Source: Symsagittifera roscoffensis
Lineage: Eukaryota > Xenacoelomorpha > Acoela > Convolutidae
DNA: 64,000 nt
Direction of reading: 5' to 3'
Assembly: GCF_963678635.1 (NCBI RefSeq)
Contig: NC_087068.1
Coordinates: 50,735,724 to 50,799,723 of the forward strand
Within the stretch, counting starts at the first letter, position 1, and every line of letters starts with the position of its first letter. Positions 35,001 to 42,553 of this stretch are shown one piece after another. The notes below the pieces were generated by a model. That model did no database searches and was not told the DNA's origin. It saw nothing but the letters and a program-made list of their open reading frames with translations. Position numbers and translations under genes: made by a program.

Positions 35001-36241
35001 TTTTTCAGAAAAAAGTCTTAATTTTTGTTCACGCTCAATTTTGATTTTTCGCAGTTTGACTTGTGATTACTTTTCAAGTTGAGTGCATTTCCAAATTGCA
35101 TGTTAAAAAGAGGGCAAAGTTCACTATAGAACAGCAAAAGTGTAAAAGGCACGAAAAGCGTGATCGACTTCTAATTTCGAAGAATGAAAATTAATTATCA
35201 GATTTCCCACCGTAATAAAAGTTTTACCTATTGATCCAGTTTTCTCAAATTGGGTCTTTTTTGGCAAAAAAGTGTCCATCATAAATTGTTCTACAAATTC
35301 AAAGAGCTTTAAGGCCATCTATTTTTTTTTTTTCAAATTCAAAAGTTGAAGATTTTTGAAAAAAAGAACAAGACAGTTGTTGTTTCAGATTCATTGCTTT
35401 CATTACTCTTTTCCGACTGTCAGTTAGCTATATTCTTTATTTAACAGTTTTTAAGAAGGCAACGAATTTATTGATGATTTTTCACGAAGGCAACACAACA
35501 CGAACACGTACCTTTCAAATGCTAGTGTTTCGAGGGTGGTAAAATAGATTTCGTGTTAATGTATTGCGCATTCTGGCAGGGAATGTTCTGGGAGTAGGTT
35601 TCATATAGAATTAAAACTGTCCGGCAAATCAATGGTAAATCTGAAAAGACGCCATTGTTTGTATTTGACATGACTAATTTCCGATAAAAAATTGCTCCAA
35701 TCAATTTTATTTTTAGAGAAAATCGGCGAGGAATATGATCAAGAAAGAGCGGGATAACTTAGATCGTAAAACCAGTGCGCCATCGGAAACTGAAAGAGGC
35801 ATAAATTCTTTCTGCCGAGATCTGCCAGATATAGAACAGCGTTCACCGACAGCTCCGAACACCCCAAAATCGAACAATAGGTCCAGGTCACAACAGCCGT
35901 TCTCGGAACTATACATGCGAAGACACCGATCTACATGTGAAATTCCAGGAAAGTTTGACATCTCACAAAGCAATGCGAGATCTGTTCACGGGCCTAATAG
36001 CACACTGGGGAGTTTGATCACGGATAGACCTCATTTGGTATCAAACGTTGACAGGAAAAATTCGAGAAAAAATAGAAATTCTGGATCGAGAAATTCGACC
36101 AAGCGCGAACTTTTAGTTTCCGTGCCAGCAACTGATAAGGAGTACACGTGGACTGATGATTATGGATATGGTGATGGTCTGTTTGAGTATCAGTTAACAA
36201 ATGGAGAAATGTTTGTACCTGCTAGATTTAATACGACTTGA
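11091..36241 (+). CDS. TTC41: TTC41-like protein: DUF4062, P-loop NTPase and TPR, 20 exons
   Basis: Exons: 11091-11467, 11866-12100, 12555-12773, 13657-13805, 14672-14846, 17890-17983, 18799-18932, 19315-19479, 20265-20391, 21821-21976, 23497-23597, 25960-26113, 26400-26637, 26891-27165, 30210-30650, 31312-31474, 33572-33828, 34154-34270, 34663-34925, 35717-36241. All join in phase with GT-AG borders to 4,365 nt (1,454 residues). The start is the first ATG after the TTTTCAG acceptor at 11084. Residues about 35-190 match DUF4062-type domains (FVSSTFIDFEDERE, DLRWGISE, YFICLLGERYG). About 355-362 is a Walker A (GPRGSGKS) and about 441-449 a Walker B (VIFLDGMDQ), followed by a sensor-like strand LLILSTTP, so a STAND/NACHT-type NTPase is inferred. 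Exons from 30210 to 34270 encode TPR-like helices (GRFLQELQRNAEAETVYKMAL; FEKVLRMYTDRYGPNHENLADV). The Arg/Ser-rich tail is disordered. The motif order and spacing agree with vertebrate TTC41 (Gnn) and resemble nephrocystin-3. Its function is not established. Confidence 0.88.
12225..12517 (+). mobile_element. hAT-type MITE in TTC41 intron 2
   Basis: The left end CAGGGGCGGATCTAAG and right end ATCCGCTAGTG are inverted relatives of the termini of the element at 4697-5062. The internal CTCCCATAAATCCGC segment and the TTTTGGCGCGC stretch are also shared. The flanking 8-mers ATGGTTCC and ATGATGCT match at 5 of 8 positions, a decayed target-site duplication at best. The copy fills most of the 454-nt intron between exons 11866-12100 and 12555-12773. 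Confidence 0.7.
12798..13250 (+). repeat. Family C fragment in TTC41 intron 3
   Basis: A family C 5' end (GGATAAGCATGGGCGTTGCAA, then GGGTACTCGACTTTT) is followed by a tRNA-like tract near 13025-13095 (GGCCGAGAATTCCAG.. as a decayed B-box) and the family C body (GTCTATCTGCTTATTTTTGTC, GGCTTAGTT). No coding potential. Confidence 0.5.
13900..14350 (+). repeat. Family B element in TTC41 intron 4
   Basis: It starts about 97 nt after the exon 4 donor with GTAGTTCAGACTTATATAGG and ends with GTTCATTGACTCTTTTTCAA and the stem-loop CAACTGTCTGTTG at about 14329-14341. The body contains the family signature CGTGGTCGCATTCTAGTTTC and the pair GGAGTTTAATTTCCAG / AAATTGGGTTAATTTTATC. Confidence 0.65.
15487..17286 (+). 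repeat. Two-kilobase interspersed repeat R1, copy 1
   Basis: This lies in TTC41 intron 5. It matches 27289-29339 over almost its whole length with small indels. It includes a family B2-type 5' motif near 16192 (AAGTGTTAATGTACGAAGTG). Short ORFs exist on both strands (for example 15712-15960 + and 16464-16721 -) but they are not clearly conserved as proteins between the copies. Copy 1 carries a tandem doubling of GATCGTGTGCGTTCCGC near 16670-16699 that copy 2 lacks. Both copies are followed directly by a family A element. Confidence 0.75.
17287..17649 (+). repeat. Family A element with tRNA-like segment (HINE-like)
   Basis: The 5' end TTACACTAGTGAGCGTTAGT carries a short motif (ACTAGNGAG) whose complement CTCGCTAGT recurs at 17612-17620 near the 3' end. 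The 3' end finishes with the hairpin-forming GCGAAGCGCAGCCTCG. In between are CTAATCTAACTCGCAAATAA and a tRNA-like segment at about 17462-17530 with a CAT anticodon-like triplet (GAGACTCATAATTGC) and a B-box-like GCTTCGAGTCTGAG. No protein is encoded. Confidence 0.7.
17760..17889 (+). repeat. Family C 3' hairpin plus family D 3' end feeding the exon 6 acceptor
   Basis: At 17781-17820 a family C 3' end reads GTATTGCTAGTGGTGCGAAG then CTCCGCTTCGCCTCTGTGG (perfect GCGAAGC-TCC-GCTTCGC stem). At about 17831-17863 a family D end follows (GTGGTCGGAACATTCTGTAC, stem CTGT..ACAG). The family D pyrimidine tail CCCTCCTTGTTTGATTCAG is the 3' splice site of TTC41 exon 6 (starts 17890), 26 nt after the stem-loop. 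Confidence 0.65.
18705..18798 (+). repeat. Family D 3' end upstream of TTC41 exon 7
   Basis: TTTGGTCGGAATATCTTGTG, a decayed stem-loop and CAACCGGCTGTCCTTTTTGA match the family D terminus. The exon 7 acceptor (AATGTAG, exon from 18799) is about 56 nt beyond the stem-loop. Confidence 0.55.
19640..19980 (+). repeat. Family A element in TTC41 intron 8
   Basis: It starts AACTAGTGAGGAGCGTAGTG, then CTAAGCTAACTCGCAAATAA. A tRNA-Met-like segment lies at about 19808-19880 (CGTCCGTGGCTGAGTG A-box zone, GAGACTCATATTC anticodon zone, decayed B-box ATGAATCCC). The 3' end is worn (TTCTCGAGGTGTGTTTGCC) and the hairpin is lost. Confidence 0.6.
20085..20264 (+). repeat. Family B 3' half ending at the TTC41 exon 9 acceptor
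   Basis: The family B body (CTTCTCAGTGGAACAAAACT, AGTGTTCTCAAGGTGAGG) runs to CTGCATTGACTTTATATTTT and AATTGGCTAT, a worn copy of the family B end and stem-loop. Exon 9 begins at 20265, about 28 nt after the GG of the stem-loop position. Confidence 0.5.
20683..21430 (+). repeat. Family C element with tRNA-like segment, TTC41 intron 9
   Basis: The 5' end is TACTTGCGAGAGCAAGTCTA followed by TCAGGTATTAGACTTTTTTT. A tRNA-like segment is at about 20803-20870 (GTCTAGGGGTAATGC, TTTGACTCACGGC). The 3' end is TTGTATCGCAAGTGCTGCGA with AAGCTCCGCTT. A family B body fragment (AAAGGTCACGAAAAACGTGA) is nested at about 21020-21180. The 5' motif ACTTGCGA is complementary to the 3' motif TCGCAAGT. Confidence 0.6.
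21670..21820 (+). repeat. Family B 5' half whose internal pyrimidine tract is the exon 10 acceptor
   Basis: GATGAACGTAGTGAAGACTT and ATATAGATCGGGATGG open a family B copy. It is collinear with other copies up to GATTTCTTTTTATGTTCACT and TTCTTCTCCTTTG, then becomes CTTGTGCAG at the TTC41 exon 10 boundary (21821). In other copies the same point reads CCTTTGTTAAAAGGAAGG. Confidence 0.6.
22727..23195 (+). repeat. Family B element, near full length
   Basis: The 5' end AAGAGTCGATGAACGTAGTT includes the short motif whose complement is the 3' GCATTGACTATTTT zone. The worn stem-loop (CAACTTAATGTTGG) ends at about 23173 and is followed by CTATGTTTATAG. The body has AGGAAGGCAAACTCCGCTGT, CACGAAAAACGTGATCGACT and GTTTTTGAAAGTGGG. 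It is in TTC41 intron 10. Confidence 0.7.
24721..25390 (+). repeat. Family B element with an inverted internal duplication (560-bp palindrome)
   Basis: Positions 24721-25000 are the 5' half of family B in forward orientation (TAAGAGTCGATGAAAGTTCA). Positions about 25072-25281 are the same half inverted, ending GTTCATCGACTCTTA. The 3' half with stem-loop CCAACCGCCTGTTGG then follows in forward orientation to about 25386. Transcribed as part of TTC41 intron 11, the arms could pair over more than 200 nt. Confidence 0.7.
27189..27230 (+). repeat. Family C 5' stem-loop
   Basis: ACACTTGC-GAGA-GCAAGTGT is a perfect 8-bp stem, the hallmark 5' end of family C, 24 nt after the TTC41 exon 14 donor. Only the first part of the family C body follows. 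Confidence 0.55.
27289..29339 (+). repeat. Two-kilobase interspersed repeat R1, copy 2
   Basis: This matches R1 copy 1 (15487-17286) and lies in TTC41 intron 14. It has its own internal duplications: the GGAGGACAGTATATTAGTTC segment recurs around 28740-28920, and the TAGGTTGGATTCTCGGAGAG segment recurs at about 29200 and 29290. A GAAG-type microsatellite sits near 27390-27410. Confidence 0.75.
29340..29632 (+). repeat. Family A element with the best-preserved tRNA-like segment
   Basis: It starts TTACACTAGCGAGCGTTAAT. At about 29518-29590 a tRNA-like segment has an A-box-like TGGCTGAGTGGTTAGTG, an anticodon-loop-like GACTCATATTC and a B-box-like GATCGAATCC, closest to a tRNA-Met(e) layout with CAT. 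The 3' end has the perfect hairpin GCGAAGC-GCA-GCTTCGC followed by CTCTG. The acceptor stem does not pair cleanly, so this is a repeat, not a working tRNA gene. Confidence 0.7.
29801..29988. mobile_element. 188-bp MITE with perfect 27-bp terminal inverted repeats
   Basis: Positions 29801-29827 (beginning TTGATACAAGTATGATAG, ending GGGTCCC) are the exact reverse complement of 29962-29988. The interior is non-coding and holds a second GGGTCCC next to the left end. I could not define a target-site duplication with confidence. It lies in TTC41 intron 14. The perfect ends suggest a fairly recent insertion. Confidence 0.75.
30652..30727 (+). repeat. Three copies of a 21-bp unit at the exon 15 donor
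   Basis: TCAGTTGATTTTGGTCGACC occurs at 30652, 30682 and (one change) 30707. The first copy overlaps the GTCAGT donor of TTC41 exon 15, which ends at 30650. The reading frame stays open through the array, so failure to splice would add the repeated residues LILVDH. Confidence 0.75.
30740..31250 (+). repeat. Family D element in TTC41 intron 15
   Basis: GTATTCGAGTGTGTTTTAGT, AGGTACCCCAAATAATCATC and the TAATTTCGAGCTAATAAGGT segment align with the other family D copies. The terminal stem-loop is not evident before exon 16 (31312). Confidence 0.6.
32140..32630 (+). repeat. Family A element in TTC41 intron 16
   Basis: GTTAGTGTATTAGTACGAAC and CTAACCTAACAAGCAATTAA mark the 5' part. GGTTCGAATCCGAGACGTAG (about 32597-32616) is a well-kept B-box and 3' flank of the tRNA-like segment, whose A-box half is lost. 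Confidence 0.55.
32943..33385 (+). repeat. Family B element, near full length
   Basis: It runs from GAGTATTGAACGTAGTGAGT to GCGTTCAGTACTCGTTTCCG and the stem-loop CCGACTGTCAGTTGG (about 33367-33381). The 5' AGTATTGAACG and 3' CGTTCAGTACT are inverted, so this copy carries its own compensated version of the family motif (AGTCGATGAACG elsewhere). Confidence 0.7.
33386..33571 (+). repeat. Family B 3' end at the TTC41 exon 17 acceptor
   Basis: A second, truncated family B 3' part: CTTGCGTGCTTTGACTGTTT and the stem-loop zone CCAACTGTCTGATGG (33527-33541). Exon 17 starts at 33572 after GTTCAAG, 30 nt beyond the stem-loop. Confidence 0.65.
34949..35430 (+). repeat. Family B element filling TTC41 intron 19
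   Basis: The copy begins about 24 nt after the exon 19 donor (AGTAATGAACGTAGTGATG) and ends at the stem-loop CCGACTGTCAGTTAG near 35411-35425. It makes up about 60% of the 791-nt intron. The body shows the full family order: AAAAAGAGGGCAAAGTTCAC, AAAGCGTGATCGACTTCTAA, GATCCAGTTTTCTCAAATTG. Confidence 0.7.
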
Positions 36242-39200
36242 TTTGATCTAAGTTTGATAGAAACTGCCAAACACTTTTTGTAGTAGATTAATTTTCGAAA
36301 ACTAATTATTGATGATTTGTAAACCCCCTAACACGCAGCTTTGCATACTTAGTCTATCTACAGCTAGTCAGGAACTTAGATTTTAGTTGTACTTACTTTT
36401 TTGAGTAATATTTACTTTGCTTCAAAGGCTTTAATATTAATGACATTCTAAATTTTATGTTGATTTTGATAATCACCGTTGTTATGTACATACAATGTTG
36501 TACAAAAATGTATAGTCTAAGTTTCACTCACTATCTTTTCTTTATTTGCGATTTTATGTAGGTCACAACTTTTTTTTTCAAGCTGAAGTTTACTCCCTGC
36601 GTTCTGAAAAACGGCATCATTTTTTCAATTTCGCATTCCGAACAAACTTTGTGTGTATATACTAGATGTAATTAGAAGACAAGGATATCCGTTTACTGTG
36701 CAAAGAATGTTCCGACCATAATCTTAAAAAAACACCAAAAAACGTTTTTTCAAATTAGTCTTGTTTTTTCTGTGGTGTGATAATAGGATCTGCACAAAAA
36801 CTAAAATTTAGGCATATTCGTTATTCATGGTAAAATAGGCAAATTGAAAAACAGTCTTTGTAAAAAAATGACTAGAAAAACATAAAAATAAAAAAAATAA
36901 AAATTTTAATTTTCAAATTTTTTGCTGAAAAAGTTATTGATTCCCAATTGCGCTGAAAAACTCCAAAAACTAACTTTAACGAGTAAAACTAAGTTTTCGC
37001 GGCTTCAATTAAGCATAATTAAGCTGCTGTAAGCCTTCTCGCTTACTTTATTTGCTCGAAATTAGACCAAAAATCAAGTTTCAAACAGTTGTTTCTCGAC
37101 AAAAATTTTTAAATTTCGTTCGAATCACGACTGAAAGGGCTTTATTATGATATATCATCCGACCCAATCCGATGATAGTTGTGTACCTGATGACTGTCGT
37201 GAGCTCAGCCTTAAAACTCTTAGAAGATAATAGACACAAAAAGTTCCGTGAAGACTGCGCAGTTTGCATGCAATATGCACATATTATGACCCCTTAATTG
37301 AACAATAAGAATGAAAAGGATTTCTAGTGGAAACGGAACTTCGAACCGAGGCAGCCAAATGAACAATGATTGCTCGTTGCTCGCTCGGCAACTAGCATTG
37401 AAAGTTCCGACCATTATCCATTTTCTAAAAAAAAACTTCGTTTTTCGATTGGCAATGAACCAAATGATGACACGAATTAGGGTCGTATGATTTCTGACCC
37501 TAGGAAAAGTCCATGTTTTGAATTGGTAACCGTTTTTCGAAGTTTTATTTTTCTGACTTTTAAAATTAAGGATTCAATTGACAACGTGCTCAAGGAAAAG
37601 TGTTTTCAAACATATCTCCAGCTTAAGCTGGGCTCCTAGTATTTAAATAGTGTTAAGCAGCCATGGCGCAGATGCTATTTTAATCTCCAGGTCAGAGGTT
37701 CGATTCCGGCACAACAGAATTTTTATTAGTTTTACCTTTTTGACCCTTAGAGCTACCTTTGCCTTTTTCTCCCTGGTGTTAATTTCGAATTTCGAAGTTC
37801 ACTTCAATTTCATTTGCTTCATTAAAAATAACGCTCTTTGGTAACACATCTCTAAATAGGGCGACTGTTTTTTTTTCAAAAAGCGATTCTGCTTCTTAAA
37901 TTTACTCAATTACCCATTTCTTCAAATTGAATTACTTTATCAAAAAAGTCGACCAGAAAAGAGTTTTTAAATTGAAAGTTTTAGGCGATATAATTTTTCT
38001 TTGAAGCCGCAAAGCTCGATCCTTTTTTGGTTTATTTTGATGTTTTGAAAGGTCGTCTCGCTTTGTTTTCCAACTTGTCATTTTGGGTGAAGGAACAGAA
38101 TGTGGTGGTAGGTTGGACTAAAAGATTACTGAGAAAAAATACGAAGACAGTTTTTTTAAAGAATGCTTAAACCAATCGGAAAACTTTAATTATCAATTGA
38201 ATCAGTACTAAAAATGATTCATTTCACTTTTATTTCGACGCTATCTGAGATTTATTTATGTTTTCAAGTTTTCCGTAAAAAGTGCAAAAAAAACAAGTTT
38301 CTTGGTTAACAATCTACAAAAATAGACGGATGATGTGCAAGGAGCGAAGAAAGTTCCGCATTTTGTGAGATACTTATTAAACTTGGAGAGAGACTCATGA
38401 TTGAACTAATGTCTTAAATGACTTTTCAAAGTTACATTTCTTTTTATTTCGTTAAATGACTTATTGTGTATCGCCAGTCAAAAATTTCGAAAATTAATGT
38501 CAATCTGCTCAGGCAAGACTCATTGTGGTGATGAGATGGTCACACTTTTCGCAAATTACAGATTCAAAACGATCGTTTTTTCGTCAAACTATTTTTGGGA
38601 TTTTGTCAACTTGAGCGCTTTTTCACACTTTCAGTTTTTTGTCCCATAAATGAAATTTAAAAGGAGAAAAAATTGTCAATATTTTTTATCAAAAATAAAG
38701 ATGAAAGCTCTGAAAAAAGTGTTTAATTTGTTTGCAAACGTGAAGCTTCTATGATAGTTGCAGGCAAGTTAAATGTTGTTTCGTACAGCGTAGGCCATAG
38801 CGGCTGATCTGAAAACCTTTCGTTCAGTCTGTTTTTTTGCAATTCAATGCAATTAACTACATATTAAGGTAAAAGTGATTGTTGTGTGTCATTTGGAATC
38901 TTTCCTTCTGAAGCATCCTCAAATCAGCAATAAAATGTTTTTGCTCGTTTGTTGTAAAATTTTAATGAAAATGATGTAATAGCTTGATATCTGAGCTTTA
39001 ACGTGATGTATTTTTTCCCGAAAGTTGAATTTTTTCGTGAAAAGTCAAACATATACTGCAAAAAGTCAAACATGTTCTGCCTTTCTTTTCGTTATCCTTT
39101 TGCCTAACAAGATGAATTGTTCCCAAACAGCTGAAAATGGCTCAAATCTATCAGCTATACGAACTGAACGCAAAAGAAACTCGTGTCTAAACTATAAATT

Positions 39201-42200
39201 TGCTAAGAGGAAATATTGGGTTCCCTCATAGCTATCACGCAGAATCCATAAATGAAGCCCATCTGCATTTGCAGTTTGAGGCAGACACAAGTTCCATTAA
39301 AGTCGTCTTTTTTTTATAAGTTCAGAACTACGATTTGCACTTTTTGAGCGCAATGAGTGTTGATCAAAGATTCTTAAAATTCAAAGAGCATAAACGTGAT
39401 GGTTTTTCGTCGAAAGTTGTAAGTGGGATTAGCAACCGAGGTCAAAGGGCAAAGGCTATTGGTTCGATCAAATGGTTGCGTAAGATTATTCATGAGCAGG
39501 GCCGTCAGCTCAAGATATTTATCTTATTTGATTATTTTGGGTATCTCTTTGAATTCTACGTAGCTGCAAAAGTCATCGTTATTTGAATAGAAACCAAACA
39601 AGCGGGCTGAAGTTTCTGACTGTCTGAAAGTAGGCTTCACCAATTACAGCAACGGTGCGAAGCGACAGGTAATTGAAATATTGCGATGGCAGTGCATGAA
39701 CAAGGCAACTGCCAAATAGTAGGTTTTCATGCTCCCTGAAGAATGACCCCAATTTTTTACCCCATCTAATCTATAAAAGATTTTGAAGTTAATACCAGCC
39801 AGGTTGACATTTGCTTCAATAGTATTACGTCTAGTTGATCTTCGCTTAATTAGAGGAAAGTGTATTAAGTGCTTTAATCTTTGAGTAATGATATTGAAGT
39901 TAAATTCAAGGAAGTCAGTTTCTACTTAAATAGTTTGCAGGAAAAATCGCATGCTCAAAATTTTAATTAAGTCTTGTGACTTCCGTTTTTTTTGAAGCTC
40001 ATTTCAAATCGATTTTCCAAATGCAGTGTAAATAACGCTCTACAATTGCAAACATGCTAGTGGCGTTATGAAATTATTGACTGGATGATCCAGTCAATCA
40101 CTTTTTAACGCCACTTGTCTGTATCATCCAAAGTTGTTTTCATTGGGAACTGGAAAAATGGTTCTAAAATTTTGAAACTAAAAAAAAAAATTCTTTTTAG
40201 TGCCGCGTGCATTTTTGCAATTGGAGAACGTTATTTGACTTCTGCAAATGAATTTGAATTGAAAATTTAAAAATTCCTTTTGAAATTATAGATCTTGTGT
40301 TGATCTAGTTTTTTAAAGTTAGGTGAGTTTTATCAAAAAAGTGGCAGTCAAAAAAGAACTCTTTAGTTCAAAAAAGTTAAGCTCATACTTTTGTAATGTT
40401 AAAACGCGAAGTGATTCTTCACATAAATAGTTCTGGATGATTTTGTCTTGGATGATTTGTATGAACGCACAGAAGACTTTTTTATAAAGGTCTTGGTGGT
40501 TAATTTTTTCAGGAAAAGTGTTGAAATGCTCTAATAACAACAGATGTGCATTCAATGATGTAAATCATTGATGTAAGTAAATATGCACTTTTTGAATCCA
40601 ATTCAAATTCATCTGCCAACCTTAAGGTATTAAAAAATGCATACCTCAATTGCTTTTCGAAATTTATTCAAGACAGCAAGTTTTAATCACTCAAAATGAT
40701 TTAATTACACTACGAGTTTAGTGAGCATAGTGTAATTGTGCGACTATTCATTTTTTCCATCCTAACTCGCAAATATTGGTGCCACTTTTCGTGGCACCGA
40801 TACTGCTTTTTGATAGTACGTGCTTTGACATTTGATAAGTAATAAGTTAACACAGTTGATGCGTTTTTAAAGCATCAAATGAAACGAAAAAAGCTGTTCT
40901 AAACAACATTACATTAATAAAAACTCGATGTCACAAATTTTCTAGCTCAATTGATCGCGCAATTTTTTGACGTTTATACTTTGTACATAATGTGGCTTTC
41001 TGTTTTCCATCTCATTATATGCAAAGTGTGGATGGCTGAAGTTTGTTATCTTCCAAATTTATAAACATATGTAGCTGCTTCATTTGTGACTTATTTCGAT
41101 TTATCAAGCTGCTTTTTTGTCGAGTTCTTGGTAGTAATCGCGAAGCGCGGCTTCGCCACTGTGGATATTTGCGTTATGAGTTTGCGTTGTGTTTTAGTTT
41201 TTTTTAATTGTCCACACAAAATCAGCTACATCAAAAACTCATCGGAGTGAGTTAAGTAATATCATTTTAAAGCCTGATTTTTCGTCTAATTTCGAGCAAG
41301 TAACGCGAGTGAGCATGTTTACAATACTTTTTTTAAAAAGCTTTAAAGCTTAGAAGAGCCTACTTTAAGCGTAAAAATTAAATTTTACTCGAGAAAAGTT
41401 ATTTTATTTGATTGTTTTAACGCCTTTTTGGAGTCAAAAGTTGAAAAAAAACTGCTAAAAACTTTTTTTGATTTTTTGCAGTTTTTCTTGTAATTTTTAT
41501 ACAAATTTTTTGTCCAAATTACTTATTTAACTCTAACTCTCGGCTATTCCTTAGCTCCATTTTTTCGTGCAGATCCTTTTATCACACCACCCAGAAAAAC
41601 GAAATTTGTTTGAAAAGTCAATTTTATTGTATTTTTAAGACTATGGTCGGAACATTTTTTGCTACTTGCACATTAACCGGCTATCCTTGTTGTTCTTATA
41701 ATCTGTTATACTTTTTTTCATGAACCGTTATCACAGTATAATTGTCACAGGTAGGTTGTAACAGTATAATTGTCCTTAAACAATGATGAAAAATTATTCT
41801 TGTCGAAGTCTTTTAATCGGGAATTTGTTCCTTTGGTAGTGTTTTAAATCCAAATGCTTGGCTTGTTTGCTCAGATTGAAATTTTATTGACATACATGAA
41901 ATTTTTGCTAGACCTGGTTTTCATTATATATCATTTTTTTATTTGTGATTATTTTTTATATTTGTTCGACTTATTTTTTATATTTGTGATTATCGCAAAT
42001 GATGCGAAGCTCTTTTTCGCCTCTGTGTAATTTCTGCTTTTAGAATGAAAAAAGCGCTACTCAACTACAAAAACAGAAATGGCGTGAAAAATTGTGAACT
42101 GTTTTTAGCTTCGAAAGTGGATGTGAGATTTTAGTTTTGCAAGCGGAATAATAAACTTACCATTGATCCATTTGTCTTCAATTTGGTTAATTTCATCAAA

Positions 42201-42553
42201 AACAAGGGTCAATCATGTGTGGTTCTTGAAATCCAAAGAGCTTTAACCTGATACTTTGTTCTTCGAATACCGAAAGTCAAATATTCAAAAATTTTCAATC
42301 GTTTTTTCGGTTTCCCTGTTCTCTTGCACTTTTCCAACATTCTGTTGGCTATGTTTTTCTATGAAAAATCTTTAAAAAATCAGTCTATTTAAACGGTTTT
42401 CTCTTTTTCAAATTTTTTGTTTTAAATACTTTTCAATTAATTATGTCGCACTTTTATAAGCTTTGAGTGGTAGTAGGATAATAGGTCACCATTTCTCGTC
42501 TTAGTTAAATGGCATTAATTTAGGTTTTAGCTCTCCCTTTCAGGCTGTAAATA
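36242..42553. other. Spacer between TTC41 and the F-box/WD gene
   Basis: No exon was recognised. Contents: an inverted family D copy (about 36665-37200, beginning with the complement GTTCCGACCATAATC), another family D terminus near 37405, a decayed tRNA-like tract (37652-37718, GGCGCAGATGC and GGTTCGATTCCGG), family B fragments (about 37740-38080, 39960-40060 and 40390-40560), family A (40699-41162, hairpin GCGAAGCGCGGCTTCGCC), family D (41160-41700), a family C 3' hairpin (about 41994-42030) and family B (42055-42360). The stretch 38100-39950 holds mostly unique AT-rich sequence. The ORF at 39335-39586 has no recognisable domain. Confidence 0.55.
40699..41162 (+). repeat. Family A element abutting family D
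   Basis: It starts TTACACTACGAGTTTAGTGA and CCTAACTCGCAAATATTGGT. It ends GTAATCGCGAAGCGCGGCTT and CGCCACTGTGG, a perfect GCGAAGC-GCG-GCTTCGC hairpin. A family D copy begins immediately after it. Confidence 0.65.

Noticed and set aside
39335-39586. ORF of 83 codons in the TTC41 to F-box/WD spacer
   Set aside because: No domain, no splice context, and composition like the surrounding sequence. It remains possible but unsupported.
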